NCBI GenBank assembly: GCA_040143965.1 | Contig: JASJQH010000208.1 | Span: 1 to 21,325, forward strand | DNA length: 21,325 nt | Reading direction: 5' to 3' | Source of the DNA: Basidiobolus ranarum | Taxonomy: Eukaryota; Basidiobolomycota; Basidiobolomycetes; Basidiobolales | Shown: positions 8,838 to 17,997 of the stretch, piece by piece | Layout of the letters: the number at the start of each line of letters is the position of its first letter | How positions within the stretch are numbered: position 1 is the stretch's first letter | Made by a program: the position numbers and the translations under genes | The notes under the pieces: generated by a model | The model's input: the letters and a program-made list of their open reading frames with translations, nothing else | What the model was told of the DNA's origin: nothing | Database searches by the model: none

Positions 8838-9177
8838 TGCTTAAAGTGTTTAGGGGGTTTGGAAGTGTTTAGGAAAGATTTGGATTTGTGAATTTTTTGC
8901 TAGACACTTGAGTTTTATTGCATTGAATACGTCTTATTTATGATATACTATAAAATAGAACTATTGGATGCAATTAGATCATATCAAAAATGCCTGTTAA
9001 GCTTAGGTGAAGATTTGAGGTGATTTGCATAAGTTTTGAGAAAATAGCAAAAATTGATATTTCTGTCAATTGGAGCAATAAACACATGCTTTTGAATGGC
9101 AGAATTGAGTGCTAAATAATGAGATTGTTTATAAACTAACTACCAAATAATGAGTGGCTATTTATGTAATTTCAACA
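8838..9177 (-). repeat. 5' LTR of copia A1 (LTR type A)
   Basis: Read on the minus strand it starts TGTTGAAATTACATAAATAG and ends near TTTAAGCA, about 340 bp with TG...CA ends. It matches 15243-15568 on the plus strand over nearly its full length, for example ATTTAGCACTCAATTCTG, GTTTATTGCTCCAATTGA, TAGTTCTATTT and CACTTCCAAA. An AATAAA is present in both copies. Directly after the LTR comes AGCTATGAGCC, similar to the motif after the family B LTR, a possible tRNA primer-binding site. LTR status is inferred from the match plus its position before Gag. Confidence 0.8.
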
Positions 9178-9200
9178 GTTTAATCCAAGATAGCAGAGAA

Positions 9201-9460
9201 ATGATTTTTGCCAAAAAGCTAAAATGGGAACAAGCAAATCAAGTAAGTGCTGATAGGGATCATCAATTTGTGTCTGCCCCATTGGTAATTACTAAGGAAG
9301 ACTCTGAAATGTGGTACATTGATTCTGGAGCTTCCCAGCATATATCAAACAAGCAATGTTGGTTTTCCAGCTTAAAGCCTATCCAAACATGGGAAGTCTA
9401 CTTAAGTAATAACAATGCACTAGATACAGTTGGTAAGGGCACAGTTGAGTTGTGGTGATT
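9201..9460 (+). pseudogene. Copia A2 Gag end and protease start, DSGAS intact
   Basis: The frame 9150-9458 reads FAKKLKWEQANQVSADRD, HQFVSAPLVITKEDSEM then WYIDSGASQHISNKQCW. The catalytic Asp codon is 9321-9323. The same words appear in A1 with few changes (KKLKLEQANQVSTDGD). The part upstream of FAKKL, including the zinc knuckle, is missing. Confidence 0.8.
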
Positions 9461-10600
9461 TTAGACCAAACTCAGCTATACCATCTGCAAAATTAAATGA
9501 TGTATTCCAAGAACTAAATATAGCCAAGAATCTACTCTCAATAAGTCAAGCAACAACCAAAGGACTAATTTGTGTTCTACAAGACTCAATGCACCATCAG
9601 AGCTTCAATGAATACCATAGGAGCTACCTGGATCAAAACTCAAAACTTATACAAGCTAGAAATGAACAAATGGCATTATGATTATTAACATGCAAACTGG
9701 GCAAAAACTGGTGAAATAAGTTGTCAAACATTGCATAGAAGATTAGGCCACATTGTAGAACAAGATTGCCCTAAATGATATCAAATCAGCTAGATTGAGG
9801 CTTAGAAATTGAAATTGTCATCAAATTGTTTCAGTGTAAAGGTTGCACATATGGAAAACATCACAGACAGCTGTTCTCAAGCTCTGTAGAAATCAAATCA
9901 ACTCACATTTTTTCCCTGATTCATACCAATCTATGTAGGCACATGTTAAACATCTTACTTAGTTGCACAAGGTGCCTAATGACCTTTATTAATCAGAAAA
10001 CCAGATACAACAGGGTATTCTCTCCAATCAAATCTGAAGCCTTAGCAACACTTAGGCACTACAAAGCAGTGGTGGAGAAAGAATCAGCACCAGAAATATT
10101 GGCATAGAGAGGTGACAATGATGGAGAAAAATGTTCTAAAGACTTTGCAAGTGTCTGCTCTAAAATGGAATTTAGCAACAAACTACAGTACCTTTTTCTC
10201 CAAGGTAAAATTCAGTTTAAGAATGTGCTAATAGGACCATAGTGGAGATTGCAAGATCATTATTACATGTCCAAAAGTTAGATTACAAGTATTTGGCTGA
10301 ATCTGTATTGGCTACAGTCTATATCAAAAACAGATGTCCAACAAGATTGCTATGAAATTCTACTCCATTTGAAGCCCTTTATGGATGATAACCAAGGGTG
10401 GATCTTCTCAGGTTCTATGGTTACACATCATATTGCCACATTAAAGCTCCAGGATGTTCTGAATTGGAACCCAAAGGCAAAAAATGTAGATTTCTTGGTT
10501 ACTGTGATGGACCCAAGACCTACAGACTGTCTGACACAAACAATCAGAAGTTAATTATGTGTGGAAATCCAATCACAATTCTTGATCTAGAAAGCACAAT
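9461..10600 (+). pseudogene. int: Copia A2 protease end, pre-integrase and integrase remnant
   Basis: The frame 9430-9681 gives the protease end (ELNIAKNLLSISQATTKG). The pre-integrase HRRLGHIVEQ motif lies near 9737. The zinc-domain tail CKGCTYGKHHRQLFSSS starts at 9835, followed by FSLIHTNLCRHM, where the first catalytic Asp (normally HSDLCGPM) is Asn. FINQKTRYNRVF and ALATLRHYKAVVEKE follow. The second Asp (SDNGGQ) and the Glu region (QNGVAEHAN) are not clearly preserved. The C-terminal part LEPKGKKCRFLGYCDGPKTY is in frame 10398-10661. Many frameshifts; inactive. Confidence 0.8.
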
Positions 10601-10870
10601 CACCACTATTCAGAAAGTGTTTGGTGAAGTTGCAGCTGTATCTGAGCTTAACTCAACCTAAAATCCAGCCCCAATTACATCAGTTGATGATTCAGAACCT
10701 AGAAAATCATCCAGAAAGAGGAATAAGGCTGGGAACTGGTGGAACACTTCAAATGCTGCTTGCTATGCTTATGCAGCATTCTGTAATGAGCAACAGACTC
10801 TAGATCAAGTTCTGGAGTGAACAGATTTAATATCATGTGAAGAAGCAATGTCTGATGTGTTTTGGTTACT
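10601..10870 (+). other. Copia A2 linker between integrase and RT
   Basis: Positionally the variable linker of the polyprotein. Matching words in A3 (GEVAAVSE versus the corresponding FPAVSEP-like stretch, and a shared run of bases ending ATGCAGCATTCTGT) show it is homologous. No functional domain is visible. Confidence 0.5.
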
Positions 10871-11700
10871 TCTGGTCAGTAGGATGTGAATATTGAAGTC
10901 TCTGCCATTAGGAAGAAAGTCAATAGGTTGCAAATGGGTCTCTAAAGTCAAAAACCAAACTGATTGAACCATTGCAAGGTACATTGCAGGATTAGTTGCA
11001 AAAGGTTACTCCCAGGCTCAAGAAGTTGATTTTTATGAAATCTTTGCTCCAGTCACCAAATTTAGCTCCATTAGATCAATCCTGGCACTCTCAGCTATCC
11101 ATTACCTTAATTTACATTGAATGGATGTAAATACAGCTTACTGGAAGGAATTCTAGAAAAACAGATCTATAGAGAGCAACTAGATGGATTTGCTGACCCA
11201 AAACCCCTGGATATGGTCTGGAAACTGCTAAAATTGCTGCATACACTCAAGCAAGCATCCAGGGCATGGTCCAACAAGATAGATCATTGGAATTCCAAAA
11301 TGTGCAGCAAATCACAGTATTTTTATCAAGATAACTATGAATAGGATCCTTTCCTTGTTACTATATGATGATGACCTCATCATAGACATAAACATTCTGG
11401 AAGCACTTAATCAGATGAAAAGCAGCTTAGCAAGCTGATTGCAGATGACTGATATGGGTGTAGTTATTTTCTGGGAATAACAAACAAGAGTGCTGAACCC
11501 AATCAGAAAATGCTGCTGAAGCAGTCAGGATACATCCTACACATCCTAAAGCACTTTAACCTGGAGAATAGAAAACCTGTATCAGCACTAATGGAACCTG
11601 ATGTGAAATTAGTCAAGATGTCATCCAACTTGGCCCTAAATGGGTCAAATCAATACCAGAAGTTCCCATATCAATCCATGGTGGGTGGTTTAATGTGACA
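10871..11700 (+). pseudogene. pol: Copia A2 reverse transcriptase, catalytic box reads YDDD
   Basis: Blocks in order: SLPLGRKSIGCKWVSKVKN (from about 10895), LVAKGYSQAQEVDFYEIFAP (about 10993-11050), SIRSILALSA, a frame 11117-11344 with LDGFADPKPLDMVWKLLKLL and LKQASRAW, then LLYDDDLIIDIN (from about 11358). The normal YVDD reads Y-D-D-D: codons TAT GAT GAT GAC at 11364-11375, so the Val has become Asp. The RT tail AEPNQKMLLKQSGYILHILK to PYQSMVGG follows to about 11695. Several frameshifts disable it. Confidence 0.8.
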
Positions 11701-12037
11701 ATGATTCCAACATATCCAGACATTGCTGTGGCAGTGGGAACTGTCAGCCAGTTTCACAAGAATCCAGGATCTGAGCACAAAACTGCAGCAAACAAATACT
11801 GAGATACCCAAGAGGAACGATGTATCCAGTTCTTGAATACTCTGGCACTCCAAATGCAGAAGATTTCGAAGGCTACAGTGATGCAGACTGGGAAAGAAAT
11901 CTTGATCATAGAAGAACAGCAACCAGGTACACTTTTCTCAATGGAAATGGAGCTAAAACTTGGGATAGTAAGAAGCAACCAAGCATAGCACATTCTACTA
12001 CAGAACAGAGTGTATGGCTGCCTCTGCAACTACACCA
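11701..12037 (+). pseudogene. pol: Copia A2 RNase H, cut short at a Tnp2 junction
   Basis: AVAVGT is followed by EHKTAA-like sequence, then the frame from 11820 with YPVLEYSGTPNAEDFEGYSD, ADWERNLDHRRTATRYTFLN and GAKTWDSKKQPSIAHSTTE. Copia identity ends at about 12037 in the segment normally reading AEYMAASAATPE. Beyond that the sequence matches the Tnp2-like fragment 4376-4510 of the other strand. The C-terminal ILTKPL tail is therefore missing. Confidence 0.8.
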
Positions 12038-12823
12038 ATTGAACCATCTGAAAAACCCAAAGTCATGTATGGTTTGTGCACAAGTGGCAATGACTGAATC
12101 AGTTAACATTGTGCATGTCTGGCTTACATACCATTAATTACCCATTTTATAGTTTTGATGAAGTCACCCAAACATAGACCATCAATCCATTACCAGAGTA
12201 CTCACCGTAAAGCTGATTATATAGCCAATATGCATGATGGATATTACTACCAGAATCTGAGAAGGCAAGGTTTGTTTAACAACACATATGATCATGCATT
12301 TGCATTTGCTCTGGATGATTACTCACTGAACAAACATACCATTCAAAAGGCTTGCTGGCCAATAATTTTAATTGTCTAAGAACTTCTTCCATCTGAATAT
12401 TAAAGGAGTCATAATATATTAATTGTATGATTATATCTGGACCTACATCACCAGTGGGTATATATAGCTTATTGGAGCTTTCAATTATGTAATTTCAGCA
12501 GTTATCTAATGGGGCTCAGATGGGTGCATATTTTTTTAAAGGTGAGATCATTGTATATATTTGTGATACCCCTGCCATCAATAAATTATGAGGTTTTTGT
12601 GGGCACAATGGATTATCTTGCTGTAGATTTTGTCAAATAAATGGAGTTTACTCTACCAGGCATATGCATTACTACTATGCAAATACTACACAAATTACAT
12701 GATTTTACCATCAAGAGCCAGGTCAGATTTCAAACTCTTGCTGATATCAATTCACCAAATAATCAGTCCAACATCAACCTTGGGATATGCTGTAAGCCTA
12801 GGAATATATTGCTAAAGGGGCCC
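12038..12823 (+). pseudogene. Tnp2-like (CACTA/EnSpm-type) transposase remnant, copy 2
   Basis: Tnp2 transposases cut and paste CACTA elements with an RNase-H-fold DDE domain. Blocks in order: LKNPKSCMVCAQVAMTES (Cys pair), a PLITHFIVLMKSPKH stretch, THRKADYIANMHDGYYYQNL, YDHAFAFALDDYSLNKHTIQ, KACWPIILI (frame 12158-12379), a GPTSPVGIYSLLELS stretch, QLSNGAQMGAYFFKGEIIVY, CDTPAINKL (Asp codon 12565-12567; the family Gly is Cys here), then GFCGHNGLSCCRFCQINGVY. The order TDGF-like, CWPIILIN-like, GPK-like, GDxPA and GHNG..C..C is the hallmark of the family. The C-terminal third, with the last acidic residue, is absent. Copia sequence resumes at about 12824. Confidence 0.7.
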
Positions 12824-13513
12824 GCTATGGAGAGATCAAACCCACTCACAATTTTCCCTTGATTCATTCTGACCTTTGTGGGCCCATGAAAAACTTCTCA
12901 CTAGGTGGCAAAAGGTACTTTATGACCTTTATTGATGACAAAACAAGATATACTTTGTATTTTTGCAATTCAAGATCTGAAGACTTAGCTACATTCAGGC
13001 ACTGCAAAGCAATGGTAGAGAAAGAATTAGTACAAAAAATAAGTGTCCAAGCAGTGATAATGGTGGACAATACTGCTTTGTTATACACATGGAATTAAGC
13101 AACAAACTATGGTATCTGATTCTCCAATGCAAAATGGAGTTGCAGAACATGCTAATAAGACCAAACTAAAGATGGCAAGATCAATGTTACATGATCACAA
13201 GTTAGATTACCTATCTTGGGCTAAATCTGTCTCCATTGCAGTCTATATCAAAAACAGCTGCCCAACAAGATTGCTACAAGATTGCTACAAAATTCTACTC
13301 CATTTGAAGCCCTATATGGATCAAAACCAAGCTGGGATCATCCCAGAATATTTGGTTAGACAACAAATTGACTAATTCCAGCTCAAAAATGTACTAAATT
13401 GGAACCTAAAAGCAGAAAATGCAAATTTCTGGGTTCTAGTGATGGATCTAAGGCCCGCAGACTGTTTGATACCCAAAATCAGAAGTTCACTAAGTGCAAA
13501 GATGTAATTTTCT
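12824..13513 (+). pseudogene. int: Copia A3 integrase, DDE triad visible across frames
   Basis: LIHSDLCGPMKNFSLGGKRY starts the core (first Asp codon 12871-12873) in frame 12859-13098, with FMTFIDDKTRYTLYF. The second Asp lies in a SDNGGQY segment at 13053-13073 (Asp codon 13056-13058), one frameshift away. The Glu lies in MQNGVAEHANKTKLKMARSM (codon 13145-13147) in frame 13109-13375. The C-terminal LEPKSRKCKFLGSSDGSKAR is near 13400-13460 in another frame, ending in stops at about 13515. All three acidic residues are present, but the reading frame is broken at least three times. Confidence 0.85.
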
Positions 13514-13790
13514 GATGAAAAAGCAAAAATTTTTACCTCAAATCACAGTTCTATATCGAGAAAACATAATCAGCACTAATCAGAGAGTGTTTGACAAATT
13601 TCCAGCTGTATCTGAACCCTATTCAACCACAATTGCAGTCCCAAATACATCAGAAAATGATTTGGACTAAGAAGATCATCCAGGAGGAGAAATAAGCCAG
13701 GAAACTGGTGAAACACTTGCAATGCTGATGTACATTCTTATGCAGCATTCTGTGATGAGCCACAGAATCAAGATGAAGCTTGGGAGTGTT
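13514..13790 (+). other. Copia A3 linker between integrase and RT
   Basis: Variable polyprotein linker, decayed. It shares short runs with the A2 linker, including the sequence around TTATGCAGCATTCTGTGATGAG. No domain is visible. Confidence 0.5.
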
Positions 13791-14687
13791 GAGAATCAAA
13801 ATCCTGGGAAAAAGTAATGTCTGATGAGTTTTCTTCACTTCAGGACAATAAAACATAGGTGTTAATTCCACTACCATCAGGGAGAAAGCCAATAGGTTGC
13901 AAATGGTTCTACAAAGTGAGAAACTAAGCTGATGGAGCCATTGAAAGGTACAAACCAAGATTAGTTGTAAAAGGTTATTCACAGACTCCAGGAGTTGATT
14001 TTAATAAAAAACTTGCTTCAGTAGCTAAGCTCAACTCCATTAGTTCAATCCTGGCACTCTGGGCCATCCATAACCTTGATTTACATCTAATAGATGTAAA
14101 AAACAACCTTTCTGAATGGAAATCTAGCAGAAGAGCTCTACATGGAGCAACCAGTTGGATTTGTTGACCCAAAACATCCTGAGATGGTCTGTAAGCTGCA
14201 AAAACTGCTATATGGACTCAAGCAAGCACCCAGGGCATGGTTCCACAAGATAGCTACCTATTTGCAATCACTAGAATTCCAAAAATGCACAGCATATCAC
14301 AATATATATATTGAAACATCCAGAAATTGGATCCTTATCTTCACACTGTATATGGGTGACTTGATTGTATCCACAAATGATCTAGAAGCACTTAATCAGA
14401 CTAAAAGCAGCTTATCAAACCAATATCAGATGAATGAGAGGGGTGAATTGAGTTATTTTCTTGGAATTCAAATCAAGAGTGATGAATCCAATCAGAAAAG
14501 CATGCTGAATCAGTCTAGATACATCCTAGACATCCTGGGATGCTTCAACATGGAGAATAGCAAGCTTGTATCAACATCAATGGATCTGACTGTGCAGTTG
14601 ATCAGAATTTCATCCAACTTGGCCCAAAATGACTTAAATCAAAGCCAGGAGTTGCCTTATCAATCCATGGTGGGTAGTTTAATGTAA
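13791..14687 (+). pseudogene. pol: Copia A3 reverse transcriptase, catalytic box reads YMGD
   Basis: The N-terminal part (about 13815-14100) gives MSDEFSSLQDNK, LPSGRKPIGCKWFYKV, GAIERYKPRLVVKGYSQTPG and VDFNKKLASVAKLNS in broken frames. From 14142 a long frame (181 codons) runs through [70 protein letters not shown] and [12 protein letters not shown]. The YVDD box reads Y-M-G-D: the first catalytic Asp is Gly (GGT, 14355-14357). This is the longest open pol segment in the window, but it cannot be active. Confidence 0.85.
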
Positions 14688-15242
14688 ATAATGCTTGGAA
14701 CATGTCCAGACATTGCTGTGGCAGTGGGAACTGTCAGCTAATATCTCAAAACTCCAGGATCTGAACACAAAACTGCAGTAAAACAAATACTCAGGTATTT
14801 GAGAGGAACAGTAGGTTAAGTTCTGGAATACTCTCCCATGCTTGATGCACAGAATTTTGAATGCTATGGTGATGCATTCTGGGAAAGAAACCTTGATGAT
14901 AGAAGATCAACAACTAGGTACACTTTTCTCTATGCTAATGGATCCTTAACTTGGAATAGTAAGAAGCAACTGACCATAGCATTTTCCACTACAGAAGCAG
15001 AGGATATGGCTGCCTCTGCTGCTACACCAGAATCTATGTGGTTAAGGAAGTTATCCACAGATTTAGGATACATGCAAAAACATGCTATTACCATATTTGA
15101 AGATAATTACAGTTATATTTCATTGGGCAAAAGCCCAAACATTTCACACTAGAGCAAAACATATAGATATTTGGCATGTTGTTGTTAGCGAAGCCATAGA
15201 GAATGATATAGTTGAACTTGTCTATTGCCCTACCAAAGGATA
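14688..15242 (+). pseudogene. pol: Copia A3 RNase H, C-terminal tail missing
   Basis: LGTCPDIAVAVGTVS and EHKTAVKQILRYLRGTVG lead into frame 14838-15152, with YGDAFWERNLDDRRSTTRYT, SLTWNSKKQLTIAFSTTEAE and LGYMQKHAITIFEDN. After a frameshift come FHTRAKHIDIWHVVVSEAIE and LVYCPTKG. The next expected words (ADILTKPL) are gone and LTR sequence begins instead. Confidence 0.8.
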
Positions 15243-15568
15243 ATTATTTAGTAGTTAATTTATTCACATTCTGATTATTTAGCACTCAATTCTGCTATTC
15301 AAATATGTGTGTTTATTGCTCCAATTGATACATGTATAAATTAGATCACTTTTACCAATTCTCACCATTTTCTCAAAACTTCTCCAAATCTTCTCAAATT
15401 TTAACCCATGCTTTGCAGGCATGTTGATTATGATCTGAGCATTTCTAATAGTTCTATTTCATGGTATAATATGATTAGGGTATATATAATTCAATAAAAC
15501 TTAAATATCTAATTCATAAATCCAAATCTTATTCAAAACACTTCCAAATCCTCTAAACACCTTTTTCA
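15243..15568 (+). repeat. 3' LTR of copia A3 (LTR type A), first ~28 bp missing
   Basis: Matches the reverse complement of 8838-9177 from ATTATTTAGTAGTTA onward, through ATTTAGCACTCAATTCTG and GTTTATTGCTCCAATTGA to CACTTCCAAATCC and TCTAAACACC. A TATATATA run (about 15481-15487) and AATAAA (15493-15498) lie in the downstream part. The end at 15568 (TTTTTCA) is chosen to match the TG...CA end inferred for the A1 LTR. The two copies differ by many substitutions and small indels, which implies old insertions. Confidence 0.8.
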
Positions 15569-15599
15569 TTCAATAGTAGGTGCATAGTGCCTAATGGGA

Positions 15600-16520
15600 A
15601 GCTCAAGCTCCAGCTGAGCCCCTTTACTAATATAATCTTAGCCTTACTGCTAATTCCAAGTTTGATGTTAGACTAACTATGTGGTGAATTGATATCAGTG
15701 TGCATGTTGAATCTGACTGAGCTCTTATTGGTAAAATTATGAGGTTTGAAGCTTTATTTGGAAAGTAGTAATGTGTTTCCCTGGAAAAGTAAACTCCAGT
15801 GACTTGACAAAGTCTACAGCAAGATAGTTCATTGTGCTTCCAAGATCCTCCAAGTATGGTGATGGCTGGAGTGTCACCAATAAAGACAATCATATTGGCT
15901 TTAAAAAAATTCACCCATCTGAACACCATCAGATAACTATTTCAATTCCACAATCAATGGCTCCAAGATGCTATCTATAAGCACTGGTGATTTAGGTGCC
16001 AATATGATGAATAGTGTCAAAATATTATGACTCTTATACTGTTTAGAAGGAGGAAGAATTAAGTTAATTAAAATTATTAGCTAGCAAGCCTTTCCAATGA
16101 AACATTTGTTTAGTGGGAAACCATCTGGAGCCAATGCAAATGCATGATCCTTCATGTTGACCAATAAACTTTGACTTTGCAGATTTAGGTAGTGCTCTCC
16201 ATCAAGTGTATTGGTAATACCATCAGCTTTATGGTGAGTGGTTCATCTAGCAGTATGTCCTCAAAGCTGTCTGGACTTTCTGGTTCAACTAAAGTTGAAT
16301 TTCTATCTAAATCACCACCAGTGAACTTGGTCAGCAAAACTGAAGTCAATTTTGTGCCCTTATTACTATTGATATTCACCAAACTCTGTGCAGATAGTGG
16401 CTTAGTACAGTGATGATGCTTGTGATTATCTTTCTATGAAGTCTTCAGCTTTTATAGCACAAGAACATTTGACAAAATTAGCAGGTCTTCTGCTAAAATT
16501 TGTGTAGTTGCATGAGAAGG
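15600..16520 (-). pseudogene. Tnp2-like transposase remnant, copy 3
   Basis: Read on the minus strand and across frameshifts: a possible N-terminal Cys-containing stretch (CNYTNFSRRPANFVKCSCA, about 16492-16435), an acidic linker TLVEPESPDSFEDILLDEP (about 16291-16235), then THHKADGITNTLDGEHYLNL and LVNMKDHAFALAPDGFPLNK, KACxLIILI, LILPPSK, IILAPKSPVLIDSILEPLI, SDGVQMGEFFKANMIVFIGD (Asp 15875-15873), TPAITILGG, HNELSCCRLCQVTGVY and THYYFPN. Compared with copy 2 it keeps the GDTPA motif intact. The Cys-pair/IPLIPRL part seen in copies 1 and 2 is missing between linker and core, which points to an internal deletion. The end matches copy 2 up to AAAGGGGC. Confidence 0.65.
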
Positions 16521-16640
16521 ATAGTGTTAAAAAAAGAGCACCTCCCATGTAAGGGTTGTATTTTAGGTATAGCCTATCAATATCCTCAGCTGCTTCAGTG
16601 ACAATGTCACATATGAGTCATCAGGGGATTTAACAAGATA

Positions 16641-17403
16641 TTTCTAGCAATGGATGACAATTTTGGTTTAGTGTAAGCAGTTTCAAGCAACTCTATTACA
16701 ACAAGATTATTAGCTGAAAATTTCAATGCCATTTGAAAAGCATTCAAAATCAAAATTGAAATTGCCATCCAAATGCCTGCTGGTAGAAAAGGAAAAAAAA
16801 TAGCAAGAACAGAGGACTTAATTGATGAGCAGTCTAGCAATCTGATATCCACTTTGGAAGGCATTAACAATCAGAAACTAACTCAAGTAATAATGAGGTA
16901 TTAATCAACTTACCAGATGTGCTCCTTACCAGTGATAGTTCAAGCAAAGAGATTGTAATACCCCAATTATGTAGTAAGTAAATTGTTGAGCAAAGTTCAA
17001 CATAAACACCATCAACTTCCAAAATGCCTATTTTATCAACTATTCAACATCTGTCTATAAAAAATATGGAGAAAATTATTACACCAAGTGAATATCAGGC
17101 AGAGTACCATAATGATTGGTATGCCATCATAAGTAATAACTACACAGTTGCTATACAAACCATGACAAGCAAAAATGTGGCAATATTGTAATTAATAGAG
17201 TGTTCTGCAAAAAGTAGTCAGCAGTTAGAGAATTACTCAACATTAATACAAGACCTTCTGAATGCTGTACTTGAGCTATAGCAACATACAGCTCCCTCCA
17301 TCCTTTCTCATACAGGACTTCAATCAATCCTACACCATATATACTAACATCACCATGACAATCTAGCAGAGCAGAATATGTGCTGGACTATAAGGCTTAC
17401 ACA
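16641..17403 (+). pseudogene. Coding-like tract of unknown identity
   Basis: I do not recognise this protein. On the plus strand, a stretch ending RKGKKIARTEDLIDEQSSNL is followed after a +/-1 shift by SETNSSNNEVLINLPDVLL, TSDSSSKEIVIPQLCSK and, from ATG 17024, MPILSTIQHLSIKNMEKII, TPSEYQAEYHNDWYAIISNN, ECSAKSSQQLENYSTLIQD, PSILSHTGLQSILHHIY and HHHDNLAEQNMCW. About 170 codons of one frame are interrupted by only six stops, which looks like a decayed gene rather than chance. The Ser/Asp/Glu-rich start suggests a disordered N-terminus. It lies upstream of the duplicated unknown domain on the same strand and could be its 5' part. No known domain is visible. Confidence 0.4.
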
Positions 17404-17501
17404 ACAACCTTAAATTCCAAGCACACATGAAAGTAGAAACCTCATAGGAAAACCAGCAAACCAAAAGACTCTCAATGTCAGAGCTTCTGTCACTTGTTCT
17501 G

Positions 17502-17673
17502 CTGATGAGTGGCTTAATAATATGGAAACTGTGTGGAATATTGCTCAAAATCACTTTAATTTGGGCCAATTGTGGAAAAACCTAAACCTGATGAGTGGTT
17601 TAGCATTGTGGGAACTGAGAGCATCTAGCCCCAAATCACCTTGATTTGAGCCAATAGTGGAAAAACCATAAAC
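17502..17673 (+). repeat. Two tandem copies of an 86-bp unit
   Basis: Copy one 17502-17587, copy two 17588-17673. Both open CTGATGAGTGG, share a centre of the type CAAATCACYTTRATTTG and GCCAATWGTGG, and close AAAAACC..AAAC. The unit length is not a multiple of three, so the duplication shifts any reading frame. The copies differ at roughly a quarter to a third of positions, so the event is old. Confidence 0.75.
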
Positions 17674-17997
17674 CAGGCATTACCATGAAGGTTTTAGACT
17701 TACTTCATGTGGCTTATCCTAGGTTTTTGCAAGCAAATGGCAACAGGTTTTGTACAGCCTATTTATGAAACTTCCCAAAATTGTATTCAATTATGAACTT
17801 GGAAAAGAAAGAAATGAACCTAAGCAGTACTCAAGAAGCAGGAAGTTGGTAAACCTAAGTGAAAAGCAAAGGAGCCAGTGAATTTAGGCTCTACAGTCCA
17901 ACTTACCAACCTCCTCACACATTACAAAGATCTGTATTTCCTGAGTCAGCTATATTGGCAAAAAAGCTTAATTTCACCATGGAAACAGGTACATCAG
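17674..17997. other. Unassigned stretch before the 0.9-kb repeats
   Basis: Plus-strand frames are short. One reads MKLPKIVFNYELGKERNEPK near 17769 and another reads EFRLYSPTYQPPHTLQRSVF near 17880. Neither matches a family I know. It may be part of the same decayed gene as the flanking tracts. Confidence 0.3.

Larger units (their letters stand above)
5302..9177 (-). mobile_element. Ty1/copia element A1, near full length, dead, 3' LTR missing
   Basis: Read on the minus strand, the order is LTR (9177-8838), Gag, protease, integrase, RT, RNase H, the normal copia order (integrase before RT). The RNase H ends in the usual copia tail with ADILTKPLAKAPFKLLR (5355-5302). No 3' LTR follows; instead a second RNase H fragment begins within about 60 bp. 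Stops and frameshifts occur in every domain. Copies A2 (9178-12037) and A3 (12824-15568) belong to the same family, judging from shared protein motifs and, for A3, a shared LTR. Confidence 0.85.
9178..12037 (+). mobile_element. Ty1/copia element A2, truncated at both ends
   Basis: A plus-strand copy of the A1 family running from the end of Gag through protease, integrase and RT to the middle of RNase H. It lacks an LTR at either end. It begins about 1 bp from the outer edge of the A1 LTR (9177), in opposite orientation, and ends abruptly at a Tnp2-like fragment (12038). Stops and frameshifts occur throughout. The protease region 9200-9420 is closely similar to A1 8210-7985 read on the other strand. 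Confidence 0.85.
12824..15568 (+). mobile_element. Ty1/copia element A3, 5' half missing, 3' LTR present
   Basis: Runs from the integrase zinc-domain end through RT and RNase H into a 3' LTR of type A. Gag, protease and 5' LTR are missing. The left edge is a junction with the Tnp2-like remnant. The last pol codons (ILTKPL tail) and roughly the first 28 bases of the LTR are also lost at the pol/LTR join near 15242. The shared LTR links it to A1. Confidence 0.85.

Noticed and set aside
12630-12862. Overlapping plus frames of 61 and 73 codons as separate small genes
   Set aside because: They are pieces of the frameshifted Tnp2-like core joined to the start of the copia A3 integrase.
13650-14172. 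Minus-strand frames of 110 and 65 codons opposite the A3 RT
   Set aside because: They overlap clear plus-strand copia RT sequence and have no recognisable motif.
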